A DNA stretch of 64,000 bases, from contig CALJES010000007.1 of the NCBI GenBank assembly GCA_938074205.1, positions 1 to 64,000 on the forward strand. The letters run 5' to 3'. A model generated the notes under the pieces. It searched no databases and was not told the origin of the DNA. It worked only from the letters and a program-made list of their open reading frames with translations. Origin of the DNA: an uncultured bacterium (GTDB lineage Bacteria > Armatimonadota > UBA5829). A program made the translations under genes and the position numbers. This document shows positions 25,519 to 35,327 of the stretch, piece after piece (the stretch's first letter is position 1; the number at the start of each line of letters is the position of its first letter).

Positions 25519-27348
25519 GTGTGCGGAATAGTTGGCTACATCGGCAGGAATGAGGCGTGGTCCGTAATCCTTGAAGGACTTAAACGACTGGAATACCGAG
25601 GTTACGACTCAGCCGGACTGGCGGTTTTGAACAACGGCACCATCGATGTCCGCAAGGCAGTTGGCAAGCTGAAAGTGCTGGAATCTTCAGTAAAGGACAA
25701 TCCCCCCGCAGGGTGTATTGGCGTAGGACACACGCGCTGGGCAACCCATGGTAGACCTTCGGACGAAAATGCCCATCCTCATACCGATTGCTCCGGCCGC
25801 ATTACTGTCGTACACAACGGGATAATCGAGAACTACCTTCAGCTCAAGTCCCGATTGGAAGCTCGCGGACACAAGTTCACCTCAGAAACCGATACCGAGG
25901 TCGCCGCCCACTTGATCGAAGAGTATTACGACGGTGACTTAGCATCTGCAGTAAGGCGTGCGGCGAAGGAACTGGAAGGGTCTTTCGCCCTGGTGGTGAT
26001 GGCTCAGGACGAGCCGGGTTGTCTGGTTGGCGCACGAAGACATAGCCCGCTGGTTGTTGGGCTGGGCGAAGAAGAATCCTTTTTGGCATCCGACGTAGCC
26101 GCGTTCTTAAAACACACCAGGAGAGTAGTATTCGTCGATGATGACCTCGTAGTCAGTGTAGGCAAGAATAACGTTCGACTTTTCGACCTCCAAGGCAACG
26201 AATTTGTGGCCTCTGCCACTACTGTGGATTGGGATGCCGCGATGGCCGAGCGCGGCGGATACGATCATTTCATGCTCAAGGAGATCCACGAACAGCCGCG
26301 CGCTCTCAGAGATACAATGAGGGGCAGGCTGAGTTCGGAGCTAGATAGGATAGATCTGCCCGGGCTCAACCTTTCAGACGACGAGATCCGCAACATAAAC
26401 CGCATCGTGATGATCGCCTGCGGAACGGCGTATCACGCGTCCATAGCCGGCAAGTACGCTATCGAAGAGCTCTGCCGCATACCGGTGGAGGTAGACGTTG
26501 CAAGTGAACTGAGATATCGTGACCCAGTAATAGATGATCGCACACTGGCAATTGTTATCAGCCAGTCCGGGGAGACTATAGACACGATTGTGGGTTTGCG
26601 CGAGGCGAAACGAAAAGGGGCAAAGGCAGTTGCCATAACCAATGTTGTTGGAAGCCTTGCAGCGAGGGAGTCCGACGGCGTGCTATATACATATGCCGGT
26701 CCAGAAATTGCCGTGGCGAGCACGAAAGCCTATACGACCCAGTTGATGCTACTGTATCTGATAGCGCTTTACATAGCGCAGGTTCGGGGAACAATCGATG
26801 AATCTCGCGCGGCAACACTGCGCGCGGCGTTGTGGGAGTTGCCCAGCCAAGCTGAGATCATACTCAATGACTACTCAGAGGTCGTAAAAGCTGCCGAGAG
26901 ATACTACTGCTTCAACGGCTTCCTATACATGGCACGAGGCATCAACCTCGCCAGTGCCCTCGAGGGAGCCCTAAAAATGAAAGAAATCGCCTACATCCAC
27001 GCTGAGGGCTACGCCGCCGGCGAAATGAAGCACGGACCTATTGCCATGATCGACCCCACGTTCGTTACCATAGCCATAGCCGTGCAGTCCAAAACCTACG
27101 ATAAGATCCTCAACAATATCAAGGAAGTAAAGGCGCGTTCAGGAGAGGTTATAGCCGTGGCGAACACACACGATGAAACGATCGTAAACTACGCCGACCG
27201 CGTGTTCCGCGTGCCGCAAACCGAAGAGCTCTTGTCGCCAGTGCTAGTTGCTATCCCTCTTCAGCTTATGGCTTACCACGTCGCTTGCAATCGAAGCCCC
27301 AACATAGATCAGCCTCGCAACTTGGCGAAGACCGTAACGGTGGAATAG
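25519..27348 (+). CDS. glmS: Glutamine--fructose-6-phosphate aminotransferase (isomerizing)
   Basis: GlmS makes glucosamine 6-phosphate for peptidoglycan and lipopolysaccharide. The 609 residues match the family. The GTG start is followed directly by the nucleophile Cys (MCGIVGYIG). The glutaminase motif GHTRWATHG and the SIS domains (STKAYTTQL, EGYAAGEMKHGPIA) follow, and the protein ends in the invariant AKTVTVE. GGAGGTG is 13 bases upstream, rather far. The 110-base leader has no glmS ribozyme signature. Confidence 0.97.
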   Translation: MCGIVGYIGRNEAWSVILEGLKRLEYRGYDSAGLAVLNNGTIDVRKAVGKLKVLESSVKDNPPAGCIGVGHTRWATHGRPSDENAHPHTDCSGRITVVHNGIIENYLQLKSRLEARGHKFTSETDTEVAAHLIEEYYDGDLASAVRRAAKELEGSFALVVMAQDEPGCLVGARRHSPLVVGLGEEESFLASDVAAFLKHTRRVVFVDDDLVVSVGKNNVRLFDLQGNEFVASATTVDWDAAMAERGGYDHFMLKEIHEQPRALRDTMRGRLSSELDRIDLPGLNLSDDEIRNINRIVMIACGTAYHASIAGKYAIEELCRIPVEVDVASELRYRDPVIDDRTLAIVISQSGETIDTIVGLREAKRKGAKAVAITNVVGSLAARESDGVLYTYAGPEIAVASTKAYTTQLMLLYLIALYIAQVRGTIDESRAATLRAALWELPSQAEIILNDYSEVVKAAERYYCFNGFLYMARGINLASALEGALKMKEIAYIHAEGYAAGEMKHGPIAMIDPTFVTIAIAVQSKTYDKILNNIKEVKARSGEVIAVANTHDETIVNYADRVFRVPQTEELLSPVLVAIPLQLMAYHVACNRSPNIDQPRNLAKTVTVE

Positions 27349-27399
27349 GCCTTACGCCGTATATTAATTAGCACGCGCCAACCTTGCAAGGCTCTAATA

Positions 27400-27957
27400 T
27401 CAGTAATCGATGCCCTTTCTCGCTGTCACTCCATTCTGGAAAGGGTGTTTTATCAAGTGCATCTCAGTTACATAGTCGGCGATCTCGATTACAGCGGCCG
27501 GGGCGTTGCGACCTGTGAGTATCAGCTCCACGTGCGCGGGCTTGCGTCTGACTAAACTGAGCACGCGCTCAACATCGATTAGGTTGTAGTGCATTGCGTT
27601 GTTTATCTCGTCAAGGATAACCAGCCCGTATTCTCCGGCTTCGACAACCCGTTCGGCGAACACCATAGCTGCCTCAGCCGCTTCCTTGCGCTCGCGCACC
27701 TTAGCTTCATTAATATCTCGGCACGAATTCACCGCGAACTGCTTGAGCACAAAACGGTCGCCGAAATCTGCCGCGAATCGGGCTTCGCCTATGTCCGAGT
27801 ATCCCTTGATGAACTGAATCACGCAAACTCTGATGCCCCATCCTAGGGCGCGCAGGGCGGTTCCTAAGGCTGCAGTAGTTTTTCCCTTGCCGTCACCCGT
27901 GTATACGTGTACCAGTCCTCGGCCGAAGGGCGATTTGGAATTTGCATCCCCGTTCAT
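27400..27957 (-). CDS. cobO: Cob(I)yrinic acid a,c-diamide adenosyltransferase (CobO/BtuR type)
   Basis: The 185-residue P-loop enzyme transfers adenosyl from ATP to cobalt(I) corrinoids. Walker A is YTGDGKGKTTAALG, and VILDEINNAM and the C-terminal VTEMHLIKHPF are typical of the family. No other cobalamin synthesis genes are in the window and I see no cobalamin riboswitch upstream, so a salvage role is likely. It converges with glmS. Confidence 0.92.
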   Translation of the reverse strand: MNGDANSKSPFGRGLVHVYTGDGKGKTTAALGTALRALGWGIRVCVIQFIKGYSDIGEARFAADFGDRFVLKQFAVNSCRDINEAKVRERKEAAEAAMVFAERVVEAGEYGLVILDEINNAMHYNLIDVERVLSLVRRKPAHVELILTGRNAPAAVIEIADYVTEMHLIKHPFQNGVTARKGIDY

Positions 27958-28091
27958 AGCCCAAGCATACTATCACTGCAGGCCGCCTTCGTCAACAAGA
28001 CCTTTTTAAATTGGCGCATCGGCTAAAAAGGTTGGACGGTTTACAAAGGGTTCTTTTGGGTATTTTGCTAGTATAAGGAGGTATTTGTACG

Positions 28092-28637
28092 GTGCGTTCG
28101 GCGGTTTTCCAACTAGGCAGCTCAACGAATGCGCGGCCTGCTTCGTGCTCATTTTTGGATTGCGTGGAGGTAGCCTTGGCAGAAAAAGAAAATTTGACAT
28201 CTGGCTCTAATCAGCTAGGCAAATGTAACAAACAAATGCGCGTAGCTGAATTTTTAGTGCCAAGCGATGCGCGCGTTATATCAACTTTGCGATACAACGC
28301 CGCAATAGTTGCCTCACAAGCTGGAGCGACTGCAGATATCTTGCGCGACATAGAAATCGCCGTCGGGGAGGCTCTAACCAACGCCTACAAGCACGGTTCT
28401 CCTGAGAAAGGGTGTAGCCTAATATTAATGAAATGCGCAGCGTGCGACCGAGCTTTCGCAGTCGAAATCCGAGACGAAGGTTCCCCATTTGACCCTAGCT
28501 TTGTTGCAGAGCCCGACCCACACAGTATGCGCGAAGACGGTATGGGTATTTATCTAATGCGCTGCGTGATGGATGTCGTCGAAATTGAGTGCGGCTTGCC
28601 GGGCAACAGAGTACGAATGATCAAGTGGTTTTGTTGA
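28092..28637 (+). CDS. RsbW-type serine-protein kinase / anti-sigma factor (HATPase)
   Basis: The 181-residue protein has a C-terminal GHKL ATPase fold: the N-box EIAVGEALTNAYKHGS, the G1 box IRDEGSPFDP and the G2 box DGMGIYLMRC. This is the layout of RsbW/SpoIIAB anti-sigma kinases. No partner anti-anti-sigma gene is adjacent. AAGGAGG (28075-28081) supports the GTG at 28092. An internal TTG at 28176 has its own GGAGG and would remove an N-terminal stretch unlike the family. Either could be used. The gene stands alone. Confidence 0.8.
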   Translation: MRSAVFQLGSSTNARPASCSFLDCVEVALAEKENLTSGSNQLGKCNKQMRVAEFLVPSDARVISTLRYNAAIVASQAGATADILRDIEIAVGEALTNAYKHGSPEKGCSLILMKCAACDRAFAVEIRDEGSPFDPSFVAEPDPHSMREDGMGIYLMRCVMDVVEIECGLPGNRVRMIKWFC

Positions 28638-28655
28638 GAGACTAAATTTCGGAAA

Positions 28656-29252
28656 TCAGCCTCGCAGCTTTAAAGCTAACTCGGCCACTCGCTTGCCCAG
28701 ATTGCGCGCAGTTGTAAGCCCCAGCTCATCCTTTTCGATACCGCCCTCTATTCCGCTGACAAGAGTCGCCCCATAGTGAGCATATGGTGGACCGTCGCCG
28801 ACTATTACCATATTCTGCACGAGCAAAGCTGCCTGGATTGCCTGAATCGCCAATTCTTGCCCACCGTTTCGCGAGTTGCCAACAGCCAACACACCGCCAA
28901 CCACATCTGTCCACGAGAAACCGTTCCGACGAAACATAATCGCCCTGTCAAGAAACGACTTGCACAGACCGCTCATAGTGCCCATGTAAACCGGCGTGCC
29001 TATTATGATACCGCCAATGTCCGGATCGCTTAGTGTGGGCACCAACAGCATGAAGCCGTCGTTGTGGGTGCACGTGAGGGGCTGACGGCACTTGTTGCAC
29101 CCGATGCAATCTTTTATTTCATAGTTTCCCAGTTCGATTAGCTCTACGTGTATGTTCGGCCGTACTGCAGCTGCGGATTCGAGCGCTACTTTCAGGGCAA
29201 AACTGGTAGTCTTGCCTACTCGGGGGCTTCCGTTAATACCCAATATTTTCAT
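28656..29252 (-). CDS. Iron-sulfur flavoprotein (NADPH-dependent FMN reductase family)
   Basis: The 198-residue flavodoxin-fold protein has the FMN-phosphate loop NGSPRVGKT near the N-terminus. A compact cysteine motif C-I-G-C-N-K-C-x5-C follows at about 50-62, which binds a 4Fe-4S cluster in Isf proteins of methanogens and other anaerobes. GTPVYMGTMSG is the second FMN loop. An AGAGGAG site precedes the ATG at 29252. It follows the GH4 gene by 35 bases and is probably in the same operon. A redox or oxygen-defence role is plausible; the link with the glycosidase is unclear. Confidence 0.85.
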   Translation of the reverse strand: MKILGINGSPRVGKTTSFALKVALESAAAVRPNIHVELIELGNYEIKDCIGCNKCRQPLTCTHNDGFMLLVPTLSDPDIGGIIIGTPVYMGTMSGLCKSFLDRAIMFRRNGFSWTDVVGGVLAVGNSRNGGQELAIQAIQAALLVQNMVIVGDGPPYAHYGATLVSGIEGGIEKDELGLTTARNLGKRVAELALKLRG

Positions 29253-29287
29253 TTCGATTGCACTCCTCTCGGCGCATCTGTGGTTGA

Positions 29288-30592
29288 CTACTCGAATTTC
29301 GGCAGGTAATCGCCGTGTGCTTCTATGAGTTCGTCGCACATCGCAACTATCTCGTCCATGGTAAGATTCGTTGCCGTCAGCGGGTCTAGCATTGCAGCTC
29401 TGTATACGTCTTCGCGCTTCAGCGTAACGGAGGCTTTTTGGGTCATCAAATGCACGTTAACGTTGGTCATCGTGATGGCGGCGCACTGCACCGGCATATC
29501 TCCAACCACCACACCCTGCACGCCGTTTCGATCTACCAGGCAGGGAATCTCTACGCACGCGCCGTTGGGCAGGTTGGTAATATGGTTTCGGTTGAGAACG
29601 TTGCCGTATACCACACACGGCTCTCCGGTTTCGCACGAATGAATTATGTATGAGCCGTACTCGGCGCTTCGCCTTATCTCCCCGATAGGCTCATTGCGAT
29701 CCTTAAACTTGCGATACTGCTCATCCCACGCCTCGTTCTGCTTGATGCAGCGGCGGATGTATTCGTCTATAGGAATCGAAAACCGCTCGATGAGGTCCTC
29801 TCGATCCTTCCGAATGAAGTAAGGAACGTATTCCGCCATGTGCTCGCTCGACTCACCGCCGTAGTAGCCAAAGCGTCTGAGCATTTCAAATCGAACCGGA
29901 TCGCGCTTAACAAACTCGGCACCCTCTTCAACCAACTGTCTCAGTCGAGGGTACATATCTTTGCCCTTGTGCTCGAGCTTAATGAACCACGCGCAGTGAT
30001 TGGTTCCTGCTGCAATGAAGGCGAGTTCCTCGCGAGGAACGCCTAGGCAGTGTGCCAGCCAGCCGTGTGCGCCCTGGATTCCGTGGCAAAGCCCTACCGC
30101 CTTGATCTTCGTCTGCTGGAGGATGGCTCCCGTATTTATCGCCATCGGATTCGAATAATTCAGCAGCCATGCGTCCGGACAAAGCTCTTCCATATCGCGG
30201 CATATGCTTATCAGAACGGGAATGGTTCTCAGCCCTCGCATTATGCCGCCGATGCCCAGTGTGTCGGCTATTGTCTGTTTCAGGCCATACTTCTTGGGTA
30301 TCTCAAAGTCAATTACTGTGCAAGGTTCGTAGCCGCCGACTTGTATGGTGCAGATTACGTAGTTGGCTCCGTCGAGAGCTGCGCGCCTATCTGTGGTTGC
30401 CATTATCTTCGGGTTTACGTTAAGGGCGTCGGCGACCTTGTGAGCCAGGATTTCTGCCGCTTCCAGGCGATCCGGGTCTATGTCCATTAGCGCGATATCG
30501 GATTCTGCCAATTCCGGAAACTGAAGAATGTCGCCAAGAAGAGTTTTAGTAAACACGCAGCTTCCTGCACCTATGAATGTGATCTTGGGCAC
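29288..30592 (-). CDS. Glycoside hydrolase family 4 (alpha-galactosidase/alpha-galacturonidase type)
   Basis: GH4 enzymes cleave glycosides by NAD+- and Mn2+-dependent redox elimination in the cytoplasm. The 434-residue protein has the Rossmann opening MPKITFIGAGSCVFTK, NYSNPMA (145-151), the metal ligands in CHGIQG (Cys169, His170) and GTNHCAW (196-202). The sequence is closer to MelA and LplD than to 6-phospho-glycosidases. The start is GTG at 30592, with GGAGG 8 bases upstream. The frame is open for 32 further codons. The substrate is not certain. Confidence 0.88.
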   Translation of the reverse strand: MPKITFIGAGSCVFTKTLLGDILQFPELAESDIALMDIDPDRLEAAEILAHKVADALNVNPKIMATTDRRAALDGANYVICTIQVGGYEPCTVIDFEIPKKYGLKQTIADTLGIGGIMRGLRTIPVLISICRDMEELCPDAWLLNYSNPMAINTGAILQQTKIKAVGLCHGIQGAHGWLAHCLGVPREELAFIAAGTNHCAWFIKLEHKGKDMYPRLRQLVEEGAEFVKRDPVRFEMLRRFGYYGGESSEHMAEYVPYFIRKDREDLIERFSIPIDEYIRRCIKQNEAWDEQYRKFKDRNEPIGEIRRSAEYGSYIIHSCETGEPCVVYGNVLNRNHITNLPNGACVEIPCLVDRNGVQGVVVGDMPVQCAAITMTNVNVHLMTQKASVTLKREDVYRAAMLDPLTATNLTMDEIVAMCDELIEAHGDYLPKFE

Positions 30593-30838
30593 GTCTATTT
30601 CCTCCGCGATGTGAGTAGATATCCAAATAAACATGCTTCGATCGGGAAGCGCATATTTCCTTTTACTTGTGTTGCATGCGACCACCAAGCGACCGCGGTT
30701 TACACGTGCAAGACGGCTGTGCTATCCTAAATGCGTCCCAAGCGCCAAGTAGCGCAGTTTGGGCAAAAATTCCGCAGCGGTGCGGGGCTCTACGGGGCTC
30801 CCGGGAACTGCGGTAGACGAGGAGGGTACCTGGATACA

Positions 30839-32062
30839 GTGCTTGTTGTGCAAAAGTATGGGGGTAGTTCGGTTGCTACCACAGAAAAAATTGCCGCCGT
30901 GGCGAAGCGTGTAGCCGAACGCGCAAAAGAGGCGCAGATGGTGGTGGTTGTTTCCGCCATGGGCGACACTACTGACGAACTCATCAGCATGGCAAAGCAG
31001 CTATGCGCATTGCCGGACGACCGCGAGCTTGACAAGCTTCTTGCAACTGGCGAGCAGGCCTCCAGCGCGCTGTTAGCGATAGCGCTTCATAATCTGGGCG
31101 TTAAAGCTGTTTCACTTACCGGAGGCCAAGCCGGAATAATCACTGAGAAAACAGCAGGCAAGGCTCGAATCTTGAAAATCGACTGCAAGCGCCTGAAGGA
31201 AGAACTGGCCGCGGGGAATGTGGTTGTTGTAGCTGGCTTTCAGGGTGTTACTGAAAGTGCAAGCTGGGCGGATATCACTACTCTGGGCAGAGGCGGATCC
31301 GACACCACTGCAGTCGCCTTGGCGGCGGCTCTGAGGGCTGATGCCTGTGAGATATACACAGACGTCGATGGCGTGTTTACAGCGGATCCGCGCATCGAGC
31401 CGAATGCCCGTAAGCTTCCCGCCATTTCATACGAAGAGATGCTCGAGATGGCAGGTCAGGGCGCGAGGGTGATGCATTCGCGAGCTGTCGAGCTAGGACA
31501 ACTCTATGGTGTCGAAATCGTTGTTGCCAACGCATCAGGCAACGTTCCAGGAACTATCATCAAAGAGGAGGACGAAAATATGGAAGTTCGCAACCCCGTG
31601 CGCGGGATTGCTCACGATATTGATGTAACAAGGATTACTATAGTCGGCGTTCCCGATAGGCCAGGGATCGCTGCGCAGATATTTCATGCACTAGCCGAAG
31701 CAAATATCAATGTTGACGTCATCGTGCAAAACGTAAGTTCGGAGGGCAGAACAGACCTATCCTTTACTGTATCAGATGCCGACTTCGAGAAAGCCAAAAG
31801 GGCTCTCGAGCCGGTGGTGGAAAATCTCGGAGCCAAGGGACTATTGACCGACCAAAACGTGGCAAAGGTTTCAATCGTGGGAAGCGGAATGAGGTCAAGT
31901 CCGGGCTACGCCGATAAAATGTTCTCCGCGCTCGCATCGGAAGACATCAACATACTCTCGATCACCACAAGCGAGATACGTATCACCTGTCTCATCGAGC
32001 GTGACAAGGTAAAACGCGCCGTGCGCGCCTTGCACAAGGCTTTTGAGTTGGAAAAGGTTTAG
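30839..32062 (+). CDS. lysC: Aspartate kinase
   Basis: LysC phosphorylates aspartate, the first step to Lys, Met and Thr. The 407-residue protein starts MLVVQKYGGSSVA. It has the kinase core (about 1-245) with TTLGRGGSDTTAVALAA, then two ACT domains (about 265-335 and 345-405) for feedback control by lysine or threonine. The GTG start at 30839 fits the family; GGAGGG lies about 12 bases upstream. The open frame extends further to 30731 but that part is unlike LysC. A terminator follows. Confidence 0.94.
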   Translation: MLVVQKYGGSSVATTEKIAAVAKRVAERAKEAQMVVVVSAMGDTTDELISMAKQLCALPDDRELDKLLATGEQASSALLAIALHNLGVKAVSLTGGQAGIITEKTAGKARILKIDCKRLKEELAAGNVVVVAGFQGVTESASWADITTLGRGGSDTTAVALAAALRADACEIYTDVDGVFTADPRIEPNARKLPAISYEEMLEMAGQGARVMHSRAVELGQLYGVEIVVANASGNVPGTIIKEEDENMEVRNPVRGIAHDIDVTRITIVGVPDRPGIAAQIFHALAEANINVDVIVQNVSSEGRTDLSFTVSDADFEKAKRALEPVVENLGAKGLLTDQNVAKVSIVGSGMRSSPGYADKMFSALASEDINILSITTSEIRITCLIERDKVKRAVRALHKAFELEKV

Positions 32063-32090
32063 GTTCTACGAGGATTTATAGATGAAAGTG

Positions 32091-32124
32091 GGGCGTGGGG
32101 CTTCTTGCCCACGCCCTAGTTTTT
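32091..32124 (+). terminator. Intrinsic terminator of lysC
   Basis: A 9-bp stem (32091-32099 with 32108-32116) is followed by TAGTTTTT. Confidence 0.8.
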
Positions 32125-32173
32125 GCAGGATGTTTAGATTTAGTGGTTGTATACAAAAACGCCAGTTACGATG

Positions 32174-33235
32174 TCACTTGTTTTTCCAGAGCCTTATGTA
32201 ATCCCGTGCCACGCGTAGGTCTTCCAGCGCCTCCTCCGCCTCACACAAAGGCCTCATTTTGCCTTGCACAGCCGAGATGAAATTGACAGCCTGCTGATAC
32301 ATTGCGTGAACCAAGGGCATCTGGGGCTCAATCAGTTCTGGCGTTTTGCCGTCTCCGGGGTCGCGGTAGACGGTTACCCGTCCCGGTCTATTAATTGCCA
32401 TCGGAGCCGGCAGATCCACCCTTATCCATCCCTTCTCGAAGCAAATCAGCACAGATTCCTGCCAGTCTATTGTCGTTTGGTATGGGCTCATTTCAATTAC
32501 TGCCGGCACACCTTCGTCGCTCTGCGCTGCCAGAACCACTCCAGATGGATCCGCGTATGTGACGCGATACGGTGCGCCAAGGAAATAACGCAGCAGGTTG
32601 ATCTGGTGGATGTAGTAGTTTACGAAGGCTGTGTACTGGGCGAAAGTCTCCTCGTCCATATCCTGCGCGGGCGGATCTATCTCAAGCTGTGGATAAGGCT
32701 CATCTGTAGTTATCAAGTCGGCGAAGCCCCCGGCTATCCAGTCTCCCGGCGGCATTGTGATACGAACATACTTCAGCCGTCCAAGCTCCTCGGTCTGTTT
32801 CAAGCGGTCGACTTCCGCCCTTGCCCACATACTTGCTGGGTCACTTCTCTTGTGGTAGCCGACCATATGCCAACTGCCGCTTGAGCGAAGCGCTTCAACA
32901 AGTCCCTCACCCACCTCTACAGAACCGGCCAGCGGCTTTTCGGTGAATACCGGAATACCTGCGGCATACAGGTCTGGAAGCAATAGCCCGTGTCGGTTGA
33001 ACTGCTGCGAAGCAACGATTGCGTCCAGTTCTTCGTGGGCAAGCATCTGCAGGTGATCCGGGTAGACGTTTTTGACGCCGTAGCGGGCAGCCACCCTTTT
33101 TGCAAGTTCTGGGCGTATCTCGGCGATCGCCACTACTTCGCACTCCGGCACGGCTACGTAGTTTTTCAAATGAGCACACTGACCCATCGAGCCCACGCCT
33201 ACAAACCCCACGCGAACCTTGCTAACAGTGCTCAT
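32174..33235 (-). CDS. Gfo/Idh/MocA family oxidoreductase
   Basis: The 353-residue NAD(P)-dependent sugar or cyclitol dehydrogenase has an N-terminal Rossmann domain with VGFVGVGSMGQ and the EKP motif (FTEKPLA, about residue 99). A C-terminal alpha/beta domain follows, in which HQINLLRYFLG carries the usual catalytic His. The substrate is unknown. The start at 33235 follows a GGGGGG stretch. The ATG at 33235 gives the standard N-terminus; the open frame to 33286 adds unrelated residues. Confidence 0.88.
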   Translation of the reverse strand: MSTVSKVRVGFVGVGSMGQCAHLKNYVAVPECEVVAIAEIRPELAKRVAARYGVKNVYPDHLQMLAHEELDAIVASQQFNRHGLLLPDLYAAGIPVFTEKPLAGSVEVGEGLVEALRSSGSWHMVGYHKRSDPASMWARAEVDRLKQTEELGRLKYVRITMPPGDWIAGGFADLITTDEPYPQLEIDPPAQDMDEETFAQYTAFVNYYIHQINLLRYFLGAPYRVTYADPSGVVLAAQSDEGVPAVIEMSPYQTTIDWQESVLICFEKGWIRVDLPAPMAINRPGRVTVYRDPGDGKTPELIEPQMPLVHAMYQQAVNFISAVQGKMRPLCEAEEALEDLRVARDYIRLWKNK

Positions 33236-33341
33236 AATTCCCCCCACAAATCTCTTGAATTGCGCTGATAGTACATCCTGGCGCACGGTTTGTCAAAAGT
33301 CGAGTCTGCTCGATGAAAGCGCCGCCTAAGGCGCGGTAGTC

Positions 33342-33371
33342 TTGACGTTATTAACTCGAAATTGCTAATAT
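33342..33371 (+). promoter_or_regulatory. Promoter of the TauE/SafE-type gene
   Basis: TTGACG (33342-33347), an 18-base spacer and TAATAT (33366-33371) lie 18 bases before the start codon. Confidence 0.6.
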
Positions 33372-33389
33372 TCCCGTCGGAGGAGGTAT

Positions 33390-35327
33390 ATGCATCCGAG
33401 CAAGAGCGCTGAGCGGACAAGCCTAGGGAGGCTGGTCCGCTTCTTTGTTATAGCTTGTTTCATACTGTTTGGCGTACCAATACTTGGACTGAGCTTTAAT
33501 GGTGCGGCGTCGGATCTGCCTAGTATGCTGGGCGGTTCAAAAGCTTATGCGCCAAGCTTGGCCGCGCCGGGGATGCTTCTTGGTGCGGTTTTCTTTGGTT
33601 TGGTGGCGGGGCTAATCACCGGCGCAATCGGAGCCGGTGGCGGATACATAATCACGCCCGCTCTGATGAGTTTCGGCATTCGCGGGATTATGGCCGTCGG
33701 CACCGACCAGTTCCATATCTTTGCCAATTCACTTATTGGGACTTTCACGCACAGGCGTCAGGGCAATGTGAACCTGGGTTTGGCAGTTTGGTTTGCGGTA
33801 GGCTCGGTTTTCGGAGTCACTGCGGGCGCACGTGTAAACCGACTCCTATACAACTATTCACCTTCGGCAAGCGATGCAGTGATCAGTTCGGTTTATGTAA
33901 TAGTGTTTGCCATTCTGGCGGCCTACTGCATGTCCGATTGGGTGACCAGCCGCCGCTGCAAGGAGGAACAAGTAACCGACACCGAGCCTCTCACATCTCT
34001 TGCCAACCGTCTACAAGCTTTACCTTTCAAACCCAGGGTTCGCTTCGATGAACACCTAGTGCCAGGCGGGCGCAGCATATCAGTCTACCCGGTCGTGTTA
34101 TGTGGGGCAATAGTCGGCTTCGCTGCGGCACTTATGGGAATCGGCGGCGGCTTGCTCACGTTCCCTCTGTTAGTCTACGGGCTAGGAGTATCAACTTGCA
34201 CCACTGTTGGTACAAGTGTGCTGCAGATACTGGTAACCACCGCATACTCCTCAGTTGTCCAATATGGTATCTACGGCTTTGTATTCTACACCCTGGCCGT
34301 TGCGATGCTTGTCGGATCGCTTTTTGGGGTGCACATTGGAACTCTAGTAACAGCAATGGTGCCGAGTTCTCAGATACGGTTTCTTTATGCACTGACGGTT
34401 CTTGCCGGGCTTGTCAACCGGGCATGCGCTCTGCCCGCGAAACTGGCTGACCTTGGTTACTTGCGTATTGATTCGCACGCCGCTTTTCTCATCGAAAAAG
34501 TGGGCACATGGCTTTTCTTCGGCTTGGTAGGCGTTTTCGGAATTTGGATTATTGCAGTTTTCGCTGCCGGGGCCAGGCAGAGCCGCAAGGAGGTGATCAG
34601 GAGCGGTTGGGCTGCAAGCACCAGAAAGCTTGCGCTCGGGCTGGGCGGAGTACTCGCGTGCTTGCTTTTCTTGGTGCTTTCTTCGGTTCCGTTATCTGGT
34701 GGGACGAGCGCATTGACCAAGGTTGATCGCTTCTTCAACCAGCTTGCCAAACACTCAGCCAACTTCCATGAACAGGCTATCAACCAAGCGCGTCGTTACC
34801 GCGGAAAAAGCATTGATGTATCCATTCGACCGGATTTCCCCTCAGCCAAGCTCGACTGGGCGCGGTCTGAAAAAGGCTTGCTCACTATTCTCGAAGCGAA
34901 CGGTATTGATGTTGAGATTGCTGGCGGCGGCTGGTTTCGTATTCGTGGCGATTATGGCCGATTAACAACCGCGGCGATTGCCGATGCAAAGCTTGCATTT
35001 TACAACGACGAGCCCTCACTTGAGCACAAATACTCGATCCCCAGCCGCGAAGTAATTTTCACCTGGTGGCAAGTTTTCAGCCGTTTAGAGATTGATCTTG
35101 CTTCCAGAGGCCAAGCCGAAGAGGCGAGCTTTGCTCAGTATGTCCAAGCCAAGGTCCTGGAGCCCGCTTACAACTTCAGCGGTATACAAGCCCGCGCGAT
35201 AAGCCAGAATCTGCTCCCCGCAGTGTTGCTTTTGGCCTTTTATCTCGTGTTCACGCTACTGTACGGCTTTTCTACCTTTATGCTTCTTGACGGGCTTGGA
35301 ATCGCAAGTGTCTGTCGCAACGGGTAA
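33390..35327 (+). CDS. TauE/SafE (TSUP) family membrane transporter with large C-terminal domain
   Basis: The 645-residue protein has two TSUP half-repeats: AGLITGAIGAGGGYIITPALM (about 73-93) and AALMGIGGGLLTFPLL (about 235-250). There are about ten membrane helices up to residue 435. Family members export sulfite, sulfoacetate or related anions. The protein is over twice the usual ~260 residues. Residues about 440-605 form a soluble, probably extracytoplasmic domain with no family I know, closed by a final helix (about 608-632). GGAGGAGG is 5 bases from the ATG. The gene is monocistronic. Confidence 0.82.
   Translation: MHPSKSAERTSLGRLVRFFVIACFILFGVPILGLSFNGAASDLPSMLGGSKAYAPSLAAPGMLLGAVFFGLVAGLITGAIGAGGGYIITPALMSFGIRGIMAVGTDQFHIFANSLIGTFTHRRQGNVNLGLAVWFAVGSVFGVTAGARVNRLLYNYSPSASDAVISSVYVIVFAILAAYCMSDWVTSRRCKEEQVTDTEPLTSLANRLQALPFKPRVRFDEHLVPGGRSISVYPVVLCGAIVGFAAALMGIGGGLLTFPLLVYGLGVSTCTTVGTSVLQILVTTAYSSVVQYGIYGFVFYTLAVAMLVGSLFGVHIGTLVTAMVPSSQIRFLYALTVLAGLVNRACALPAKLADLGYLRIDSHAAFLIEKVGTWLFFGLVGVFGIWIIAVFAAGARQSRKEVIRSGWAASTRKLALGLGGVLACLLFLVLSSVPLSGGTSALTKVDRFFNQLAKHSANFHEQAINQARRYRGKSIDVSIRPDFPSAKLDWARSEKGLLTILEANGIDVEIAGGGWFRIRGDYGRLTTAAIADAKLAFYNDEPSLEHKYSIPSREVIFTWWQVFSRLEIDLASRGQAEEASFAQYVQAKVLEPAYNFSGIQARAISQNLLPAVLLLAFYLVFTLLYGFSTFMLLDGLGIASVCRNG

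Noticed and set aside
27958-28091. Cobalamin riboswitch before cobO
   Set aside because: Only about 130 bases are available and the conserved B12-box is not seen.
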